From Dromiciops gliroides (Eukaryota; Chordata; Mammalia; Microbiotheria; Microbiotheriidae): a DNA stretch of 64,000 nt. Position numbers and translations under genes: made by a program. The stretch spans positions 78,437,327 through 78,501,326 of the forward strand of contig NC_057861.1 of assembly GCF_019393635.1 (NCBI RefSeq), read 5' to 3'. Position 1 is the stretch's first letter; every line of letters begins with the position of its first letter. Shown piece after piece: positions 26,427 to 39,376 of this stretch. The notes below the pieces were generated by a model. It was not told the origin of the DNA and ran no database searches. It saw only the letters and a program-made list of their open reading frames with translations.

Positions 26427-26564
26427 GGCAGCTAGATGGCTTAGTGGTTAAAGCACTGGCCCTGGATTCAGGAGGACCTGAGTTCAAATGTGGCCTCAGA
26501 GACTTGACACTTACTAGCTGTGTGATCCTGGGCAAGTCACTTAACCCCGATTGCCTGGCCAAAA
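26427..26564 (+). mobile_element. WSINE1/Mar1-like SINE
   Basis: Plus-strand copy. An AAGAAAAAAAAGAGG-type A-rich duplication precedes it and recurs near 26567-26579. Confidence 0.85.
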
Positions 26565-27009
26565 AAAGAAAAAAGAGGAGAATTCAAAGCAATTGAAGAA
26601 GAAATAAAGGAAAATATCAGAAACCATTTTGCTGAGTTATATGTTAAAACCAGTAACAGATGAAATGGACGAATACTTAAGAAATACAAAATATTCAAAT
26701 TAACAGAAAAAGGTAAAGATTATTTGAATAACCCAATATAGGGAAAAGAAATTGAACAAGCCACAAATGAATTTCTAAAGGAAAAATTCCAGGACCAGAT
26801 GCATTTAAGAGTGAATTCTATCAAACATTCCATGAACAAATAATCTATGTATTATATAAACTGTGTGCAAAAATAAGTACTTTTCTAATCTCCTTCTGTG
26901 ATGCAGTTATGGTCCTAATACCTCAACAGAAAGCAATGAATGAATGTTACCACAAATATTTAAAGTAAAATATTAGCAAATAGGCTAAAACATCACATTT
27001 GAAAGATTA

Positions 27010-27430
27010 TACAGCTAGACGGCAAAGTAGATAGAGAACTGGGCCTAGAATCAGGAAGACTTGAGTTCAAATGCAGCCTCAGACACTTAACTAGTTATAT
27101 GACCTTGAGCAAGTCACTTTATTTCTATTTGCCTCAATTTCCTCAATTGTAAAATGGGGATAAGAATAGCACCTATGGGGGCAGCTAGGTGGTGCAGTGG
27201 ATAAAGCACCAGCCCAGGATTCAGGAAGACCAGAGTTCAAATTCAGCCTCAGACACTTGATACACTCACTAGCTGTGTGACTCTGGGCAAATCACTTAAC
27301 CCTCATTGCCCCACCAAAAAAAAAAAAAAAAAAGAATAGCACCTACCTCCCAGGTTTGTTTTGAGTATTAAATGAGATAATACTTGTAAAATGCTTAACA
27401 TATGCTTGGCACATAGTAGGTTTTATTTTT
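27010..27430 (+). mobile_element. MIR-type SINE split by a younger SINE
   Basis: Head CAGCTAGACGGCAAAGTAGA, core GCCTCAATTTCCTCAATTG, and after the nested SINE the MIR 3' part CTACCTCCCAGGTTTG ... AAATGAGATAATACTTG. Confidence 0.75.
27176..27331 (+). mobile_element. WSINE1/Mar1-like SINE nested in MIR
   Basis: Plus-strand copy with AAGAATAGCACCTA duplicated at 27162-27175 and 27332-27345. Confidence 0.92.
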
Positions 27431-28781
27431 ATTATACACTATGACAGGTTGGATTTATACTAGGAATACAAGGTTAGTTCATGAGAATAAATATAAATAG
27501 AATAAATCATGCTAATAATATAAATAATAAACATGTATTTATATGAGTAGATACCAAACAAATATTTTTATAAAATTAACACCCATTTCTGTTAAAAACA
27601 GAAGTAAATGGATAGTAAAATAAATAGTAGTAAATAGTAGAGTAAATAATAAAGTAAAAGTAGAAGTAAATGGGAATAAATGGATATTTCCTTAATAAAG
27701 TAAATGGATATTTCTTTAATATAGTAAATAACATCTATATAAAATGAAAATTTATAATGTATAATATATTTATAAATATGTATAATGGAGAAAGGTAAAA
27801 GGCCTTTCCAATAAGATCGAGGTAAATGAAGAATGTCCATTATCACTGCTACTATTTAATATAGTATTAGACATGCTAGCTATTAGAATAAGACAAACAG
27901 AAGAAATTGATAGAATAAACACAGGCAAAGAAGAAATCAAACTATTGCTGCTTTTTTTTTGCAGAGGATATGATGGTCTGTGTAGAAAACCCAGAAGAAT
28001 CAACTAAAAAAATCCATAGAAGTGAGCATTTCTCTATATTATCAACAAACCCCACAAACCCCAGGAAGAGACAGAGAAATTTCATTCTAAATAATTACAG
28101 AATATATAAAATACTTGGGAGTTTATTTACCAAGACAGACATGTGAATGATAATGAATACAATTATAAAACACTTTATAGAAATAAAGGCACACCTACAT
28201 AATTTAAGAAATATTGATTGTTCATGAGGAGGCTGTGCTAATAAAATAAAAATGACAGTACTATGCAAAATAATTTACTTATTTGGTGCCATGCCATTTG
28301 AATTACCAAAAGATTATTTTATAGAGCTAGGGGGTAGGAAAAGATGGAGTGGGTATAATTCATCTAGAGGAACAAAAAAGGTCAAGAATCTCAAGAGAAA
28401 TAATAAAAAAATGGAAAAGAAGGGAGTCTAGTAGTACCGTATCTCAAACTAGACTACAAAGCAACAATTATCCATAAAATTTGATACTGGTTTAAAAATA
28501 GAGAGGTCAATGGTGGAACAGAAAAACAAAGTAACATAGGGCTCATTAAACATAAAAGACCCCAGCTACTGAGGTAGCTTTTCAACAGATACTGTCAGAA
28601 AAACTGGAAGGCAGTCTGGTAGAAATTATGTGCAGACCAATATCTCACGATAATGAAATAAATTCCAAATGGACACATTACTTAAACATAACAGGTGACA
28701 TCATAAGCAAAATAGAGGAGAAAAGAAGAAATTATCGTCAGCTCAGTGGATAGAGGAAGAGTTCATAAAGAAATAATAAAG

Positions 28782-28949
28782 GGGGCAGCTAGGTGGTGCA
28801 GTGGATAAAGCACTGGCCCTGGATTCAGGAAGACCTGAGTTCAAATCCAGCCTCAGACACTTGAAACTTACTAGCTGTGTGACCTTGGGCAAGTCACTTA
28901 ACCCTCACTGCCCCACAAAAATAAATAAATAAATATTTTTTTTAAAAAG
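28782..28949 (+). mobile_element. First of two tandem WSINE1/Mar1-like SINEs
   Basis: Plus-strand copy with an AAATAAATAAATA tail. AAAGAAATAATAAAG stands before it (28767-28781) and after it (28950-28964), where the second SINE begins. Confidence 0.9.
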
Positions 28950-28964
28950 AAAGAAATAATAAAG

Positions 28965-29134
28965 AGGGGGCAGCTAGGTGGCACAGTGGATAGATCACTG
29001 GTCCTGGATTCAGGAGGACCTGAGTTCAAATCCAGCCTCAGACACTTAACACTTACTAGCTGTGTGACTCTGGGCATGTCACTTAACCCCAACTGCCTCA
29101 CCAAAAAAAAAAAAAAAGAAAAGAAAAGAAAAAA
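28965..29134 (+). mobile_element. Second of two tandem WSINE1/Mar1-like SINEs
   Basis: Plus-strand copy directly after the duplicated target. A slightly changed third copy of the target (AAAGAAATAAAAAAG) follows its A/G-rich tail at about 29135-29150. Confidence 0.88.
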
Positions 29135-29445
29135 GAAAGAAATAAAAAAGAGAATCACAGATTTTATATCTTAGAACATAGAATAGACAATTTAAACTAT
29201 ATAAAATTTTAGTGTTTTCCACAAACAAAACCAATACTGTTAAATTAGCAGGAAAAAAAATAACTGGGGAAAAATCTTTGCAGCAAATTTCTTTTATGTT
29301 TCATTTTCCAGATATATGGGGGACTGAGCCAAATTTATAAGAATAATAGCCATTTCCCAGTAGATAAATGGTCAAAGGATATGAATGGTAGTTTTCAGAG
29401 GAAGAAATCCAAGCTATCAATCTCCATTAAAAATGCTCCAATTTG

Positions 29446-29580
29446 GGGGCAGCTAGGTGGTGCAGTGGATAAAGCACTGGCACTGGATTCAGGAGGACCT
29501 GAGTTTACATCCAGCCTCAGACATCAGCTGTGTGACCCTGGGCAAGTAATTTAACCCTCATTGCCCCGGCCCCCCCAAAA
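29446..29580 (+). mobile_element. WSINE1/Mar1-like SINE with an internal deletion
   Basis: Plus-strand copy; GACATCAGCTGTGTG shows that about 15 bases around ACACTTACTAG are missing. Flanks ATGCTCCAATT and ATGATCCAAAT are an eroded duplication. Confidence 0.8.
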
Positions 29581-30274
29581 TGATCCAAATCAATAATAAT
29601 TAGAGAAATGGTAATTAAAACAACTTTGAGGTTCCACCTCATGCCAATCAGATTGGCAAAGATGACAAAAAAGGAAAATAACAATTGGAAAGACTACACT
29701 AAAACAATATACTGATGAACTGTTAGAGGACCTGTGAATTGGTCTAGCTATTTTGAAAGCAACTTGGAGCAATGTCCCAAAAGTGTATACTCTATAACTG
29801 TGTATACTCTATAACTCAGCTGTATCACTAAAGGCCTGTACCCCAAAGAGATCATAGAGGAAAAGGGCTCATATGCAAAAATATTAATTGCTCTTTTGTA
29901 GTAGTGAAGAACTGGATACTAAGGGGGATGCCTGTCTACTGGGGAATGGCAAACAAATTATGTAAATGTAATAGAATATTATTCTGCCATTAAGAAGTGA
30001 CAAAATGAAGAGTTTCAGAAAGAACCTGAGAAAACCTGTATGAGCAGATGCAGAGTGAATTGAATAGAACCAGAACAATACATAAAATAACGACAGCATT
30101 GTAAAGATAAACAGCTTTGAAAACTTGAGAACTCTGATAAATGCAGTGATCAACTTCAATTACAAAGAACTGAAGATGAAGCTGTTACCTACTTAACAGA
30201 GACTCAGGACACTGAATAAGGCATGCACTTTTGTCCACAGTGTGGTAAAAAAATATGAAAGTTTTTTAACAGTC

Positions 30275-30745
30275 GGTTAGGATAACTGAAAGACGCCAGT
30301 TTTTTTTTAAGGACCACCCTTTCGGGGAGGAGACCAACGGCATGAGCTGCACACGCCAGTCTGCCTGCTGAGCACGTCAGACTGCCTGCTAGCACTCCAC
30401 TTCCGGGGTGTGAGCTTAAAAGGCAAGGAGAGAACAGAAGTGGGAGTTTTTTCCTGCTCTGCTGGTCTCCTGACTGCGCTGCACAGACGGTCTCTCTCTC
30501 CCCAAAGGTGGCCTTCTCTTTTGGTGAGTTTTATATGGAATATAGACTAAGCTTAGACTTAAGACGATTTGTATTGTGTTTCTACTTTCCTATCCTTCTA
30601 ATCAACATCACCTTGTGACTACCATACAATAAATGGTCTATCTAGAAAACCAGAAGCTTCTTCCATTTGCTAGTCTGGGAGATAAATTAAGGGAAAGGTT
30701 AAGTAGGGTAGATTTATGATATAATATCCAATTTTAAATCTCACA
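30275..30745 (+). mobile_element. Solo LTR, family B
   Basis: A 471-bp block lies between perfect 6-bp duplications ACAGTC (30269-30274 and 30746-30751). It begins GGTTAGGATAAC (first base probably changed from T) and ends AAATCTCACA. It has a TTAAAAGG TATA-like element near 30416 and CAATAAATGG near 30637. The 6-bp duplication fits a class II (betaretrovirus-like) element. It sits in the 3' part of the old L1. Confidence 0.75.
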
Positions 30746-30976
30746 ACAGTCAGTGATTTTATGTGTTTGTTACAAAAGTTTTTCCTTTTTTCTTTTTAAT
30801 TGTGGGAAATGGGGAAAGCAGGAAGCATAGAAATAGGGAAGCCAAAAGGAAAAGAAGAGAAAGAAAAGAGGGTCATTGAGCTATCTTTTTAAAAAATGCA
30901 GAGAATGGAAGGAAGGTCAGAAATAGACAAACAGGACAGCTTTGAAAGTTCCAAATTGAACTTATATATCCTTTTT

Positions 30977-31125
30977 TTTTTTTTTTTGGCGGGGCAATGA
31001 GGGTTAAGTGACTTGCCCAGTGTCACAAAGCTAGTAAGTATCAAGTGTCTGAGTCCAAATTTGAACTCAGGCCCTCCTGAATCCAGGGCTGGTGCTTTAT
31101 CCACTGTACCACCTAGCTGCCCCAA
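30977..31125 (-). mobile_element. WSINE1/Mar1-like SINE
   Basis: Reverse SINE copy. TTATATATCCTTTTT is duplicated at 30962-30976 and 31126-31140. Confidence 0.92.
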
Positions 31126-31140
31126 TTATATATCCTTTTT

Positions 31141-31999
31141 AAAAAATCAAGTTGTATGTAGTAGAGATCTGCAGTTTCATACATAGTCCTCTTTTTTCTG
31201 TTCTACTATTTATATGAAAATCTTAATTTTATTTGATGTTTAAGTTCAGAATAAATTTTAAAATAAAACAATATAATAGGGCATCCAAGAAATCTAGTGA
31301 AATATCAGTCTGCATTAAGAGGTGTGGGGTCCATAAATGATATGCTAGTCCCACAATAATCTACCCTGCTTATATCACATCTGGAAAACCATGTCCAGCT
31401 TTAGGCATCATATTTTAGACAGGACATTGATAAGCTGGAGAACATCCAGAGGAGGGCAGCCAGGTTAGAGAAGGGAGGATTGGTTTATCCTGACAAGGGA
31501 ATTACTGGGTAAATAATAGATATTTGATGGCATGTGATGTGCTGTGGATGTAGCTTTGGAATGAAGAACTTGATGTGATGGGTTGAAATTGCAAAGAGGC
31601 ACATTTAGGCCTGAGGAAAGAAAAACATTTCTAACAAAGCTGTAGTCAGTGACTTTTTATTACTCTGAAGAGATTTCTTCCTTCTTGGGTATCATTGGAC
31701 TATATGACATATGAGGTCAGTTCTTCATCTGAAATTCTCTAATTCCCAGTACGGTCACATTTTTACTTCCTTTCTTTCCTAAACCCTTCTTCCCTCTCCC
31801 ACCCTAAAACGTGCACTCTCCTAGGAATATGTTCCTTTCAGGCCTTTTCTTGCCCCTCTTGGTCTTCCTAACTTAGACTCTGGATATTTCTTTTTTCTCT
31901 CTCCCTATTATTCCCAGGGCCTGGGACCAAGCCCAAAACAGTAATGTTTTCTATGTGATGCATGGATACTTCCCATCTTATTTCTCTTCTCATGAGCAG
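31141..31999 (+). other. Gene 2 intron before KRAB-B, with a CR1/L3 fragment
   Basis: About 31320-31480 is plus-sense CR1/L3 (ACATCTGGAAAACCATGTCC, GAGAACATCCAGAGGAGGGC). The remainder was not identified. It ends in the acceptor TCTCATGAGCAG. Confidence 0.55.
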
Positions 32000-32116
32000 G
32001 ATGTTCAGTTTCCAAACCTGACCTGATTTACCAGCTGGAGCAAGGAGAAGAGCCATGGGCCTTGGATCTGCAAGGATCCAAGGAAAGAGAGGAGACCCTG
32101 AGAACCTCCTACACAG
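32000..32116 (+). CDS. Gene 2: KRAB-B box exon
   Basis: The exon is 117 bp, with acceptor CATGAGCAG and donor ACAG|GTGAAT. Continuing the KRAB-A frame it encodes [20 protein letters not shown] followed by [15 protein letters not shown]. These are the hallmark KRAB-B residues ([16 protein letters not shown]). Phase is 1 in and 1 out, so it joins both neighbours in frame. KRAB-B strengthens KRAB-A repression in characterised proteins. No defect is visible. Confidence 0.93.
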
Positions 32117-32919
32117 GTGAATGAGGGAGAAAATTAGGCACTGGAAATTAAATCAATCAGTCTGTCAAGAAGTATTTATTAAATCAAAGTCATCATTCTT
32201 TCACTGTCTCTCATCAGGGGATGTATAGAATGTAGGTAAGACAATAAGTCTTGCCCCAGTATGGGAATACAACCCAAACGCAGATAAACATAATCTTTTT
32301 ACACAAGCATGTTAGACAGGTACTGTGTCAGGTCCAGAAGAGAAAGTTAGTTACCTACATCTTTCAGAATATTTTGCTGTAGAGGAGTGCAGATGGAGGT
32401 GGTTTTGAGTGTTAGTTCAAGAGGTAAATGGAAAACAAAGACTATGAAAAAAGTGAGAACATACAGTGCCTACTAGAGTAACCTTTAAAGCATAGATTAG
32501 GGATCTCTGCCTGATACATGAGAGAGTGAAAAGCTACTCTGGTGATTTAAAGCAGTTATGATTTTCCTTTTGGCTTTGGGTGCAGCTGGAGTAGGATGGG
32601 CTCTGAATGGAGTACCAGTTCTATTGAACTGAATAGAGAATAGAGAAAGAATAGAATAGAGAAAAGAGAAAGCCTGGAAAAGAAAAATATTTAGTCTGGG
32701 GTATGGGTGGGTAGTCTGGTGGGTAGAGGAAGATGGATAATTGCTTCTTCATGTATTGGAAGAACTGTCAGGAGGAATAGGGCTTAGACCTGAGGCCCCA
32801 GAGAGCAGCACTAGAAGCAATGGGGAGATTCTTTTTCTACACTTAGAGATGAAAGGGAACCTGTGGGGAATATTGTACCAAGAGGAATCACAATTAGAGA
32901 CCTCAGCGATCATCTATTT
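32117..32919. other. Gene 2 intron, unidentified
   Basis: About 32155-32215 has AAGTATTTATTAAATC, a possible scrap of the dispersed ancient repeat. Otherwise nothing was recognised. A short AGAGAATAGAATAGAG-type repeat lies near 32630-32665. Confidence 0.4.
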
Positions 32920-33805
32920 ATTTAAAAAAAAATTTTTTTTGTATAGTTGTTTGTTTTTTTTTTACATATAAGGTATTTTATTTTTTCCGTTACATGTAAA
33001 GATAGTTCTCAACTTTTGTTTATACAAGCTTTACAATTTCAGATTTTTCTCCCTCCCCTCCCTCCCCCCTCCCCTAGACAGCAGGTAATCTGATATAGGT
33101 TATATCTATATATCTATATACATATACATATACATATACATATCTATACACACACATATATATACACATAATAACATTAATCCTATTTCTGCATTAATCC
33201 TGTTATAAGAGAAAAAATCAGAGCAGTAATGCAAAACCTCAAAATAGAAAAAAAAACAATGGCACCCAAAACAAAAGAAATAGTATGGTTCATTCAGCAT
33301 CTATACTCTGCAGTTGTTTTTTTTTTTTCTTGGATTTGGAGATCTTCTTCTGTCATGAGTTCCCTGGAACTCTTCTGTACCATTGCATTGGTGAGAAGAA
33401 TATAGTCCATCACAGTAGATCAACACTCAGTGTTGATGATACTGTGTACAAAGTTCTTCTGGTTCTGCTCATCTCACTCATCGTCAGCTCACACAAGACC
33501 CTCCAGGTTTCTCTGAACTCCTCCTGCTCATCATTTCTTACAGCACAATAGTATTCCATTGTATTCATATACCACAACTTGTCCAGCCATTCCCCAATGA
33601 TGGGCACCCCCTCAACTTCCAATTCCTTGCCACCACGTAAAGAGCAGCTATAAATATTTTTGTACATGTGGGTCCCTTTCCCCCTTCCATGATCTCTTTG
33701 GGAAAAAGACCCAAAAGTGGTATTGCTGGGTCAAAGGGTATGCACAGCTTTATCGCCCTTTGGGCATAATTCCAAATTGCTCTCCAGAATGGTTGGATCA
33801 GTAGT
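32920..33805 (-). mobile_element. 5'-truncated L1, minus strand
   Basis: Reverse copy of the same L1 subfamily as 43814, with a TATATATACATA microsatellite in its 3' UTR (33110-33170). GATCATCTATTT is duplicated at 32908-32919 and 33806-33817. The C-terminal ORF2 reading on the minus strand (33410-33667) is nearly identical to the copy at 43814 but has a frameshift. Confidence 0.88.
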
Positions 33806-33829
33806 GATCATCTATTTCAACCCATCCCT

Positions 33830-34390
33830 GAAAATTAACTTTCTTTACCACATAGCTAACAAATGGTCATCCTGCCTTTGCTTGAAGATTTCTAGGGAGA
33901 GGAAAGCTATCGCCTCTAGAGGAAGCCCATTCCATTTTTGGATACTTTTAATTATTAGGAAGTTTCTCTTGTATCAAACTTCCTCCTTGTAACTTCTTCC
34001 CATTATTCCTATTCTGTTCTTTGGGACCAAACAGAATAAGCCTAATGCTTTTTCCATTTTACCCTTCATATAACTGAACACATCCCTCTTTTTCTTAGTA
34101 ATTCTTTCTCTTTAGTTCCTTCAACTGAATCTCAAATGACATGAAATTGAGGTTCTTCACCATGCTGATAACCATATTCTATAATCTTTCTAACTTACCA
34201 ATGTCCTTCCTAAAATGTTGGACCCAGAACTGAACAAAACATTCCTGATGTGGTATGACCAGAGCAGAGCACCATGGAGCTTCTCTGGCCTTGGATACTG
34301 TGACTCCTTGAGTGTGCCCTAAGGTTTCATTAGCTTCCTAGGCTACCAAATCATGCTGGTAATGAATTGCTAAATCTAGGCTCAGAAAAA
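33830..34390 (-). mobile_element. CR1/L3 LINE fragment
   Basis: Reverse CR1/L3: CATTCCATTTTTGGATAC, GGACCAAACAGAATAAGCC, TTGGACCCAGAACTGAAC and TTCATTAGCTTCCTAGGC occur in family order. Confidence 0.7.
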
Positions 34391-34397
34391 AAGAAAG

Positions 34398-34444
<47 letters not shown>

Positions 34445-34459
34445 TATATATATATATAG
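34398..34459. repeat. (TA)n(CA)n microsatellite
   Basis: About 17 TA units are followed by CA units and again TA units. Simple repeat. Confidence 0.95.
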
Positions 34460-34579
34460 GTTCAGTAATTTAATTCAATTTTAATTGAGTGCTTTAAAAA
34501 TTCCTACTATAATAAATGACAGAACTTGCATTTAGAGAGCTCTCAGTATATTGAGAGACATAGTATATAAGAGTGTTAA

Positions 34580-35283
34580 TTTTAGAATTAGGAGGCCTAG
34601 GTTTGAATCCCGCCTCAGATGTTTACTACCCTTGTATCTGTGGGCAAATCAACTTCTCAGACTATGTTTTCTTATCTGTAAGATGGCTGCCTACCTAATA
34701 GAGGTTTTGTGAGGAAAGTGTAAGTCAACAAATATTTATTAAGCATCACAGGTGCCTGGCACTGTGCTAAGTGCTGAGGATACAGAGAAAGGTATGATCT
34801 CTGCTTTCTAGGAGAAATCACAGACATGCAAACAATTATGTACATACAAGATGTATACAGGATTAATTGGGGGGTAATGTCAAAAGGAAAACTCTAGCAT
34901 CAAGGGGGACTGGGAAAAGTTTCTTGTAGAATGTGAGATTTTAGCCCAGACTTGAAGGAAGCTAAGAGGTAGAGATGAGGAGGGAGGAGACATACAGGCA
35001 CAGGGAACAGCCATGGCAATGCCTGGAGGTGTGAGATAAAGTATCTTATTCAAGGAACTGCAAGGAGTCTGGAAGACCTAAGTCCGAATCTTGCCTCAAA
35101 CACTTCCTGAGGTAGGTGATCCTGAGCAGCTCCCTTAATCATTTTCAATCTCTGTTTCCTCATCTATAAAACAGAGATGATAATAGCACCCATCTCACAG
35201 AGTTGTTATGAGGATCATATGAGAAAACCCATGTTCAGTGCTTCACAAACAATAAAGTACTAGATAAATGCTAGGTGCTATAA
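34580..35283 (+). mobile_element. MIR-type SINEs and dispersed ancient repeat
   Basis: MIR at about 34585-34720 (TTTAGAATTAGGAGGCC, GGTTTGAATCCCGCCTC). The CAAATATTTATTAAGCATC ... CACTGTGCTAAGTGCTGAGG repeat follows at about 34725-35010. A second MIR is at about 35035-35283, ending CTAGATAAATGCTAGGTGC. Confidence 0.7.
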
Positions 35284-35350
35284 TTATTGGTAGTAGTAGT
35301 AGTAGTAGTTGTTGTTGTTGTTGTAGTTATCACCATCATCATCATCATAG
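35284..35350. repeat. Compound trinucleotide repeat
   Basis: Consecutive blocks of TAG, TTG and ATC units at 35290-35347, growing out of the end of the preceding MIR. Confidence 0.9.
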
Positions 35351-37166
35351 TTGTGGTCTAAATTGGCTAGAAGGGAGATAATATAGAGGGGAGTAATGGA
35401 AAATAAATTTGGAAAGATTGGAGCCATATTGTGAGGGCTGTGAATGCTAGGTAAGCATTTTATTTTAGCAGTAATAAGAATCCAATGAAAGTGTTTGAGC
35501 AGGGGAGTGAGAATAACTATTTTGGCAGCTGAAAAAAGAGTCAGAATCAGTAAGCATTTATTAAGCACCTATTATTATGCCAAGTTGAAGATACAAAGAA
35601 AGGCATGATAGTCCCTGCCTTCAGGAACTCAACAATCAAATGGAGGAGATACATAAAATATGATGAAAAATGGGTTGGGGAGGAGGTTAGCAGCAGGGCT
35701 TGAAGTCCTACCCCCAAGTGGAAAATGATCTGAGGAAGTATAAGTTTCAGAGTTGATTTTGTCTTGCAGATTGATGAGTTTCTGGAGATGAAAAGCAGGA
35801 AAGCAGGCAGGTGGGAAATGATGAGATGAATTCCCTGGATGCCCATAGACTATTTTGGCAGCCTTTCGGGACCCTGAAGAAGGCCATTTGGGAGCCTAAT
35901 GGAGTCATCTAGGTGAGAAATAAGTGAGGGAACGAACATAGGTTGGTTGCACTATTAGTGAAGAGGATGAAGAGAGTATGAGTGATGTGGCCACCTTGTG
36001 GTGTTGTCACTAGAAGGAAGAATGTTGGGAAGTGGGGAGGTTCAAAGAAGACAGCAATTAATTCAGGTTTGGTCATCACTGATTTTGCGGTGCTTAAAGG
36101 AACATTGAGGTGGAAATGTTGGAGATATGGGACTGGAGTTCAAGGAAGATATTGGGGCTAAGCATAGATTGAGGAGTCATTTGCAGGGAGCCCTCTGAGT
36201 CTTTATTGAGTTGAATAGGGTGAAAGAGCAAGATCTGCAGCTTGGAGGGATGATGGTATCCCCTCCCCATCATGACTTGAGGAAGAGTCATAGAGGTGAG
36301 GTGAACTGGACTGTCATCTTAATGGTCAATGTGAGTTAATATTGAAACTTGCAGTGGAAGCTGCCATATGTTATAATAACTGTAATAATAACAACAATAA
36401 TAATAATAACCTTTATATAGGGCTTTAAGGTTTGTAAAGCTTTTTATATATGTCATCCTATTTGGTTCTCACAATAATTCTGATAGGTAGGTATTATTAT
36501 TATCCCAATTTTACAAATGAGGAAATGGAGACAGAGAAGTTAAGTGACTTGTCCAGGGACCTCCAATGTCTGAGGCTGGATTTGAACTCAGGACTTCCTG
36601 ACTCCAGGTCCAGCACTCTATGCACTGCACCATCTAGCTAACTCTGACTGACCTACAAGAGGTGAACATGGTGGTAAACAAACAGATTTGCATATCACTG
36701 TACAGAGAGAACTTAGAGGGGAATGACATTGCCTAGTATCACAATAGGTAACAAAAATATAATAGGTTAATCATCTAGGAGATTTTCTATTTGAATCAAG
36801 TGATGTGACATTTTTCTAATGTGGACTCTCCAGCAGTAGCCCAAGAATTTGAAAATGAAGCAGTGGAGGCAGAAACTGGAAGTTTGTGTCAGAGAAGGTA
36901 CTGTAGAATATGTTTCAGTTCTTGGTTAACCAAAGTAGCTGAACAGCAAGGAGAAAATGAATGGAGAAACATTGTATTGATTTGGAGGTGGGGAAGGAGG
37001 TGGGCCATGTGCAGGGCTTAGGATGGATTCACTTATGAAAAATTCTGAAAAGGAAATAAGTCCCTGTGGGGAGTTTAGATTTTGAAAGTAAACAAACCCA
37101 CATCTAGCTCCTGAGAAAAGAGGGAACAACAGCTGGAGGATGAGATGTGCTCAGTTTGGATTCTTG
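35351..37166. other. Gene 2 intron: old repeats, no exon recognised
   Basis: About 35545-35660 is the dispersed TAAGCATTTATTAAGCACC repeat. About 36375-36405 is an AATAAT repeat. About 36405-36640 is a reverse MIR (TAAGGTTTGTAAAGC, GATTTGAACTCAGGACTTCC). The rest, including 36650-37150, was not identified. Confidence 0.45.
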
Positions 37167-37327
37167 GTTTTTTTTGTTGTTGTTTGTTTTTTGGTGGGGC
37201 AATGGAGGTTAAGTGACTTTCCCAGGGTCACACAGCTAGTAAGTGTCAAGTGTCTGAGGCTGGATTTGAACTCAGGTCCTCCTGAATCCAGGGCCAGCGC
37301 TTTAACCACTGTGCCATCTAGCTGCCC
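37167..37327 (-). mobile_element. WSINE1/Mar1-like SINE
   Basis: Reverse SINE copy. CTCAGTTTGGATTCTT is duplicated at 37151-37166 and 37328-37343. Confidence 0.93.
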
Positions 37328-37669
37328 CTCAGTTTGGATTCTTAAAAGGTGTTGTATGTATTCTGTGGAAGCATAAAAGAAAAGAGCCTAAGAAAATACA
37401 TGGCTAAAGGTCAGTGTCATAGCGGGGAGGAGAGAGAGATCAATGATAAAGTGAAAGGTAGTGGCTTAAGGGACTGGGTGCAGAGTGTTGGGCCACTGAG
37501 GAGGTAAGTCAATAACTGCTTAGTGAGTGACATCAGGGTGGACTAGCTTGTGGCAGCAACAGTTTTACAGTTCCTTACTCAGAACTCTTATCGGGTAGAT
37601 AATGCTCTTCTTTTTATCTATGTAGTCTCTTCCTCTTCTTCTTCTTCTTCTTCTTCTTCCTTCTTTCTT

Positions 37670-37802
37670 CTGGCAATTGGGGTTAAGTGACTTGCCCAGG
37701 GTCACACAGCTAGTAAGTGTCAAGTGTCTGAGTCCAGATTTGAACTCAGGTCCTTCTGAATCCAGGGCCGGTGCTCTATCCACTGTGCCACCTAGCTGCC
37801 CC
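37670..37802 (-). mobile_element. WSINE1/Mar1-like SINE with a CTT-repeat tail
   Basis: Reverse SINE copy whose tail complement is a CTTCTT microsatellite (about 37628-37660) instead of a T run. The SINE body runs from GGCAATTGGGGTTAAG to GCCACCTAGCTGCCCC. Confidence 0.85.
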
Positions 37803-38237
37803 CTCTGATCCTTCTTTTTCTTTTATCACTTTCCCTGACGCCCTTTCCCATACTCCTTGCAACTCTTGCCAGCCCCAAACATACCTCCTTCTTTCCCTTT
37901 TTGTCACCCTGTGAACTTCCTTTGCACATCTACATTCTGCCAGCAGTTTATTCCTGTGATAGTTTTCTACCGTTTCTTCTCTGACTACCCCTTTCTGTAG
38001 AGGCCACTCCTTATACCTCATTTCCTTGTTCCAATTCGAACTTCTGTTGCCCTTTCCATTGTTTCTCCAATTTCTAAGGCCAGTTTTGAGATCTGTCAAA
38101 GCCATATCTTAGACACTAATGTCAGTGATGTCTACTGCAAAATACTATATAAATGCAGTCTATTTTTTTTAATGATCCTTTTCCTCCAGCAGTTTCTCCC
38201 AGTACAAGAGATATGTGACATTTTCTTATTTTTTCAG

Positions 38238-39376
<1,139 letters not shown>

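Larger units (their letters stand above)
26102..30268 (+). mobile_element. Decayed L1 with much of ORF2, broken by several SINEs
   Basis: Plus-sense translation with frameshifts and stops recovers L1 ORF2 order. First comes a region like NIRNHFAELYVK (about 26612). Reverse-transcriptase pieces follow, like CPLSLLLFN and [11 protein letters not shown] (about 27838-27990). Later ORF2, like YWFKNREVNG (about 28485), and the C-terminal end near 29640-30030 come last. It is interrupted by SINEs at 26427, 27176, 28782, 28965 and 29446. It is not functional: no long frame survives. Confidence 0.75.

Noticed and set aside
34398-34459. CRISPR-like or other structured repeat arrays
   Set aside because: The regular repeats in the window are di- and trinucleotide microsatellites or zinc-finger codons; there are no spacers between conserved repeats.
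36821-37021. Possible coding exon in the gene 2 intron
   Set aside because: A 66-codon frame with no splice sites in phase, no motif and ordinary composition; it looks like chance.
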